Below, piece by piece: positions 60,110-64,000 of a stretch of 64,000 nucleotides of DNA. The notes beneath the pieces are model-generated. The model searched no databases. It was given only the letters and a program-made list of their open reading frames with translations, and was not told the origin of the DNA. Made by a program: the position numbers and the translations under genes. Position 1 is the stretch's first letter, and the number at the start of each line of letters is the position of its first letter. The DNA is from Lachnospiraceae bacterium MD308. GTDB taxonomy: Bacteria > Bacillota > Clostridia > Lachnospirales > Lachnospiraceae. Location: positions 930,983 through 994,982 of the forward strand of contig KE159795.1 in NCBI GenBank assembly GCA_000403475.2, read 5' to 3'.

Positions 60110-60409
60110 GGTCAAAAACTCCTTTCGGATTAAAATGGGAAAGAAGCCATTGACTGTCCCATCACACATTTAACAGAGAAGTTAAAACAATTTTTACTGT
60201 ACGGTCTTATAGAGCCACTCATTTGTGCTTGAAAGATGGGACTTACACTGATTATCATGCTGTCTAAAACGAAGAAAGCCTTTACGACTCGCCTCCTCGT
60301 GCTTTGTAGTGTAGCTTCTTTAAGAATTATTTTATCAGAAACGTGGAGAATTTGAAGACTTTCATTACTATTTGTGCCGCCGACTGAAGGCGGCGGAATG
60401 GAGATTATC
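60110..60409 (-). other. IS110 upstream non-coding region (candidate bridge RNA)
   Basis: About 300 bases between the transposase start and the alcohol dehydrogenase start, with no gene. In IS110 relatives the non-coding stretch before the transposase encodes the bridge RNA that selects donor and target DNA. A GCCGCC-GACTGAA-GGCGGC hairpin (60376-60396) lies at the dehydrogenase side. I could not fold the RNA or fix the element's end. Confidence 0.5.
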
Positions 60410-61609
60410 ATGCAAAAAATCAGGAAAATATACTGCCGCACCTTCCAGACTGCATTTAAAATCGCGCTCCCCTTTCTTCCCTACCGTACCCCGGAAATTA
60501 TCGGAAGCGTCAAGGGAATCCCTGATATTTTAAAGAAGAAAAAGTGCAGCACTGTACTGATCATCACCGATGCCGGAATCCGGAAGTTGGGACTTATCAG
60601 GCGGCTTGAGAAAGCATTGACCGACCATGACATTTCTTATTTTATCTACGACAGCACCGTCGCCAATCCCACCACTGCAAATGTAGCGGAGGCTCTTTGT
60701 ATTTACCATGAAAACGGATGCGATGCCATCATCGGCTTCGGCGGAGGCTCCAGTATGGACTGTGCAAAAGCGGTCGGCGCAAGAGCTGCAAAACCAAAGC
60801 AGTCCCTCGCTAAGATGAAGGGTATCTTAAAAGTCCGCAAAAAGCTTCCTCTGCTCATGGCTATTCCTACCACTGCCGGAACCGGAAGTGAGACAACCCT
60901 TGCCGCAGTCATCACCGATGCCGAGACAAGGTATAAATACGCTATCAATGATTTCCCGCTAATCCCAAGATACGCTGTACTGGACCCGAAAGTGACTATT
61001 AGCCTTCCGCCGTCCATCACCGCCACCACTGGGATGGACGCACTGACCCATGCAGTGGAGGCGTTTATCGGCAACTCCACCACCTACGGCACAAGACAGA
61101 ATGCGCTTTTGGCAGTACGGCTTATTTTTCAAAATATTGATACCGCATACCGCGATGGAAAGAATATCGACGCCAGGAAGAATATGCTCCATGCCTCCTT
61201 CTATGCAGGCTGCGCATTTACCAAATCTTACGTGGGATATGTCCACGCCATCGCACACTCCCTGGGCGGAGAATACAATGTCCCCCATGGTCTCGCCAAC
61301 GCGGTAATCCTCCCGCTGGTTCTTGAATCCTATGGGGAATCTGTGCATAAAAAGCTGCATAAATTAGCCGTCGCTGCCGGTATCTCTCACCATTCCACTC
61401 CAGTCAGCGAATCAGCAGAAAAATTTATCCAGGCAATTAAAGACATGAAAAAACGCTTCGGCATCGGCGATTATATTCCGGAAATCAGGGACGTGGATAT
61501 TCCGAAGCTTGCCCATTACGCCGACAAGGAAGCGAATCCGCTCTACCCCGTTCCGGTGCTGATGGATAAGCAGGAGCTTGAAACATTCTACTATCAGTTG
61601 AAACAATAA
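60410..61609 (+). CDS. Iron-containing alcohol dehydrogenase
   Basis: Group III dehydrogenase of 399 aa. The nucleotide site GFGGGSSMDCAKAV and metal-binding region with Asp/His ligands (GMDALTHAVEAF, then YVHAIAHSLGGEYNVPHGLAN) are complete. It interconverts an alcohol and an aldehyde with NAD(P)H. Start ATG 60410 (MQKIRKIYCR) follows GGAG by 6 nt; the frame upstream to 60374 runs into the IS-flanking hairpin. It is 13 nt from the aldehyde dehydrogenase gene, and the pair would take an alcohol to an acid or the reverse. Confidence 0.92.
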   Translation: MQKIRKIYCRTFQTAFKIALPFLPYRTPEIIGSVKGIPDILKKKKCSTVLIITDAGIRKLGLIRRLEKALTDHDISYFIYDSTVANPTTANVAEALCIYHENGCDAIIGFGGGSSMDCAKAVGARAAKPKQSLAKMKGILKVRKKLPLLMAIPTTAGTGSETTLAAVITDAETRYKYAINDFPLIPRYAVLDPKVTISLPPSITATTGMDALTHAVEAFIGNSTTYGTRQNALLAVRLIFQNIDTAYRDGKNIDARKNMLHASFYAGCAFTKSYVGYVHAIAHSLGGEYNVPHGLANAVILPLVLESYGESVHKKLHKLAVAAGISHHSTPVSESAEKFIQAIKDMKKRFGIGDYIPEIRDVDIPKLAHYADKEANPLYPVPVLMDKQELETFYYQLKQ

Positions 61610-61622
61610 GGAGGTCATACCG

Positions 61623-63002
61623 ATGAATGCCAATGAAATCAAAGAGCTTGTTCTTCTGCAGCGCAAACACTTCCGTACAGGAGCCACTCTACCTGTAGAA
61701 TCACGGCTTAAAGTGCTTCTAAAGCTTAAAGCATGCATATTAAAATATGAAGAAGAGATACATGCTGCGTTAAAAAAAGATCTGGGAAAGAGCGATGCAG
61801 AAAGTTATATGTGCGAGACCGGGATGACCCTGAGCGAGCTTTCCTATATGACCAAACACATTTTCTCTTTTGCGAAGGAAAAGCGCGTGCACACTCCGTT
61901 AGCACAGTTTCACGCAAGAAGCTATAAAAAACCTTCGCCCTACGGTGTCGTGCTGATCATGAGCCCCTGGAACTATCCCTTTATGCTGACCATGGAGCCT
62001 CTGGTTGACGCCATTGCCGCAGGTAATACAGCAATTGTAAAACCAAGCGCCTACTCGCCGCATACAAGCGAGATAATCAACAAAATCATCGAAGAATGCT
62101 TTGATCGGAAATATGTGTCTGTAGTCACTGGCGGACGTGCTGAAAATACCTGCCTGTTAAACGAACACTTTGACTATATCTTCTTTACCGGAAGCCAGTC
62201 CGTAGGCCAGGAAGTGATGAGGAAGGCGGCGGAATCCCTGACTCCGGTTACCCTTGAGCTTGGCGGAAAGAGCCCGTGTATCGTAGATAAGAGTGCCAAT
62301 ATCAAGCTCGCCGCAAAGCGAATTGTCTTTGGAAAATATCTGAACTGCGGGCAGACCTGTGTTGCGCCGGATTACATCTACTGCAACCGTTCTGTAAAAG
62401 ACAAGCTTGTGGCTGCCATAAAGCAGCAGATTAAAAAGCAGTTCGGCGCACATCCGCTGTCTAATAAAAACTATGGAAAAATTATCAATGAAAAACATTT
62501 TAACCGGGTTCTGGGACTGCTGGATGAATCCAAGATTGTCTGCGGAGGCAGCTTTGACCGTCAGGCGCTTCGCATTGAGCCTACGGTTATGGATCGGGTA
62601 ACTATGAGCGATGCCGTTATGCATGAGGAGATATTTGGACCTGTTCTGCCGGTGCTGGTGTACGATTCACTAGACGAGGTGATTGCCAACATCAATTCTA
62701 TGCCGCACCCACTGGCACTTTACCTGTTCACTTCCGACAAAGATACTGTAAAGAAAGTAACCTCCCTGTGCGGGTTCGGCGGCGGATGCATCAATGACAC
62801 CATCATCCATCTTGCCACAAGCGAGATGGGATTTGGCGGGTTCGGAGAGAGCGGTATGGGCGCATATCATGGAAAGACCGGGTTTGATACATTTTCCCAC
62901 TATAAAAGTATTGTTGACAAGAAGACCTGGCTGGATCTTCCCATGCGCTACCAACCCTACCGAAAATTCTATGACCGGCTCATTCATATTTTCTTAAAGT
63001 AA
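61623..63002 (+). CDS. Aldehyde dehydrogenase (class 3-like)
   Basis: NAD(P)-dependent aldehyde dehydrogenase of 459 aa. The general base Glu212 is in TLELGGKSP, the nucleophile Cys246 in NCGQTCVAPDYI, and MSPWNYPF and FFTGSQSVGQ form the cofactor site. The short N-terminus and hydrophobic C-terminal tail (YDRLIHIFLK) fit class 3 / fatty-aldehyde types. RBS AAGGAGG lies before the ATG. It follows the alcohol dehydrogenase in one transcript ending at the terminator at 63064. Confidence 0.93.
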   Translation: MNANEIKELVLLQRKHFRTGATLPVESRLKVLLKLKACILKYEEEIHAALKKDLGKSDAESYMCETGMTLSELSYMTKHIFSFAKEKRVHTPLAQFHARSYKKPSPYGVVLIMSPWNYPFMLTMEPLVDAIAAGNTAIVKPSAYSPHTSEIINKIIEECFDRKYVSVVTGGRAENTCLLNEHFDYIFFTGSQSVGQEVMRKAAESLTPVTLELGGKSPCIVDKSANIKLAAKRIVFGKYLNCGQTCVAPDYIYCNRSVKDKLVAAIKQQIKKQFGAHPLSNKNYGKIINEKHFNRVLGLLDESKIVCGGSFDRQALRIEPTVMDRVTMSDAVMHEEIFGPVLPVLVYDSLDEVIANINSMPHPLALYLFTSDKDTVKKVTSLCGFGGGCINDTIIHLATSEMGFGGFGESGMGAYHGKTGFDTFSHYKSIVDKKTWLDLPMRYQPYRKFYDRLIHIFLK

Positions 63003-63063
63003 ATGTAAGAAAACCGTAACGCTTTCAGCCTTGAGCCCTCCCGCAGATATGCTATAATATTGA

Positions 63064-63103
63064 TTAAGGTCATGCCTTGAGCGGGCGTGGCCTTAATTTT
63101 TTT
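63064..63103 (+). terminator. Terminator of the alcohol/aldehyde dehydrogenase operon
   Basis: TTAAGG-TCATGCC / GGGCGTGG-CCTTAA stem followed by seven T. Confidence 0.88.
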
Positions 63104-63119
63104 GAAAGAGGATGATGCG

Positions 63120-64000
63120 ATGAGCCGTAAAAGAAAACATATAAGTCCGAAAAAACGTAAGTACAGACGCATCTGCCGTGTGATGCTCTTTATCCTCATT
63201 CTTCTTATCGCTGCCTTAGGAGTAATCCTCGTCCGGCAAAAGAAAGAGTCCGATGACAAAAAGGCGCAAAAGAAGGAGGCGGCGGTGCACGCCGATGACA
63301 AAAAGGATAATCAAAAGACCAGCCAGAAGGATGCAAAAGACAGCTCTGACGATGCCAGGGAGGAAAATTCGGCGAAGGAGCCGCAGGAGGCCGGCGAACC
63401 TGCCGGGACGGCGGACGGAGATCAAGACAGTGAGGATTCTAAAAGCAATATTAACAAGGACGTCCAGCTTGCCGAGAATACCGCGACAGAAGAAAAACAC
63501 AAGACTAACGGACTTGCCATCTGCATGTACCATTATGTATATGACAAAGATAATCCGCCCAAGGAAAAGCTAAACAGCAACTTCATCGAAGTCAGTGACT
63601 TAGAAAAGGAGCTTAAGTATTTGACCGAGAACAATTATTACTACCCTACCTGGGAGGAAGTAAAGCAATATGTGGAAGGTGATCTGCTCCTGCCAGAAAA
63701 AAGTGTGGTACTCTCCTTTGACGACGGAGCCTACAGCTTCCTCAACTTAGGCGTACCGCTCTTTGAAAAATATAAAGTACCCGTCACTTCATTCCTTATC
63801 GGCAATATCGACGGAAAGAAGAAAGTGAAGAAATACGCCAGTGAATATATGACCTTCCAGTCCCACTCCTACAACATGCACCGGGGCGGCGGGAATATCG
63901 GCCACGGCGGCATCTTTCCGGTCATGGCACACGACGACGCAGTTGCAGATCTAAAAAAATCCATTAAGATTGGCGGCAACAAAGATGCATTTGCCTATCC
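63120..64000 (+). CDS. Polysaccharide deacetylase, 3' end beyond the window
   Basis: Membrane-anchored NodB-domain enzyme, 293 codons visible. A basic start (MSRKRKHISPKKRKYRR) precedes one transmembrane helix (VMLFILILLIAALGVILV), then a long charged linker to about residue 130. The catalytic domain has LSFDDGAYSF (motif 1, the metal-binding Asp pair) and FQSHSYNMH (motif 2 with both His) and is cut near the motif-3 region AFAYP. It would remove acetyl groups from peptidoglycan or another surface glycan outside the cell. Start ATG 63120 follows GAGG. Confidence 0.9.
   Translation, partial: MSRKRKHISPKKRKYRRICRVMLFILILLIAALGVILVRQKKESDDKKAQKKEAAVHADDKKDNQKTSQKDAKDSSDDAREENSAKEPQEAGEPAGTADGDQDSEDSKSNINKDVQLAENTATEEKHKTNGLAICMYHYVYDKDNPPKEKLNSNFIEVSDLEKELKYLTENNYYYPTWEEVKQYVEGDLLLPEKSVVLSFDDGAYSFLNLGVPLFEKYKVPVTSFLIGNIDGKKKVKKYASEYMTFQSHSYNMHRGGGNIGHGGIFPVMAHDDAVADLKKSIKIGGNKDAFAY

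Overview
The window looks like the chromosome of a gut-type anaerobic Lachnospiraceae (Bacillota, class Clostridia). The signs are pyruvate:ferredoxin oxidoreductase, a glycyl radical enzyme, a Stickland-type selenoprotein reductase component, a LysW-type lysine transporter under a lysine riboswitch, strong AGGAGG ribosome binding sites, and a D-psicose 3-epimerase very like those described from the Clostridium scindens group. The species is an inference. No rRNA, tRNA or CRISPR array was seen.

Layout. 0.2-5 kb: housekeeping block recO - small YqzL-like gene - era - M16C peptidase (minus strand). 5.2-9.7 kb: a sigma-54 activator, a LytTR response regulator and a GHKL sensor kinase (plus), then a decaying toxin-antitoxin locus bracketed by two copies of the kinase gene's 3' end, then a FlxA-like coiled-coil gene. 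9.8-13.1 kb: grdX-grdE-grdB, with an in-frame UGA read as selenocysteine in grdB and a near-perfect -24/-12 sigma-54 promoter in front. 13.3-15.3 kb: lysine transporter with L-box riboswitch. 15.3-21.3 kb: an operon of glycyl radical activase, glycyl radical enzyme, GntR-type sugar-sensing repressor and xylulokinase-like kinase.

21.3-41.9 kb is a carbohydrate and polyol island: a DeoR-controlled aldolase/kinase/GatD-like operon; a kinase plus mannitol-dehydrogenase-family operon; an RbsABC-like ABC transporter with a short-chain dehydrogenase; D-psicose 3-epimerase; a sorbitol/xylitol-type dehydrogenase; and two ROK repressors. A repeated TTTATAAAA-type element near the starts suggests common ROK control. 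An APC permease with a C-terminal RCK_C part follows. 42-52 kb: pyruvate:ferredoxin oxidoreductase, a DUF6483-like gene, a TDT-family transporter, and a BceAB/BceRS-like peptide-sensing module.

52.4-58.8 kb is accessory DNA: two decayed copies of a lipoprotein/membrane-protein set, two secreted proteins, a membrane-anchored XRE regulator and a MarR regulator. Seven copies of a 15-bp dyad (GCAACGA-W-TCGTTGC type) lie in this area and upstream of the DUF6483-like gene. Three of them abut the -35 box in exactly the same register, which points to a small, apparently undescribed regulon. 58.8-64 kb: an IS110-family element lies between the MarR gene and an alcohol/aldehyde dehydrogenase pair, and the window ends inside a polysaccharide deacetylase gene.
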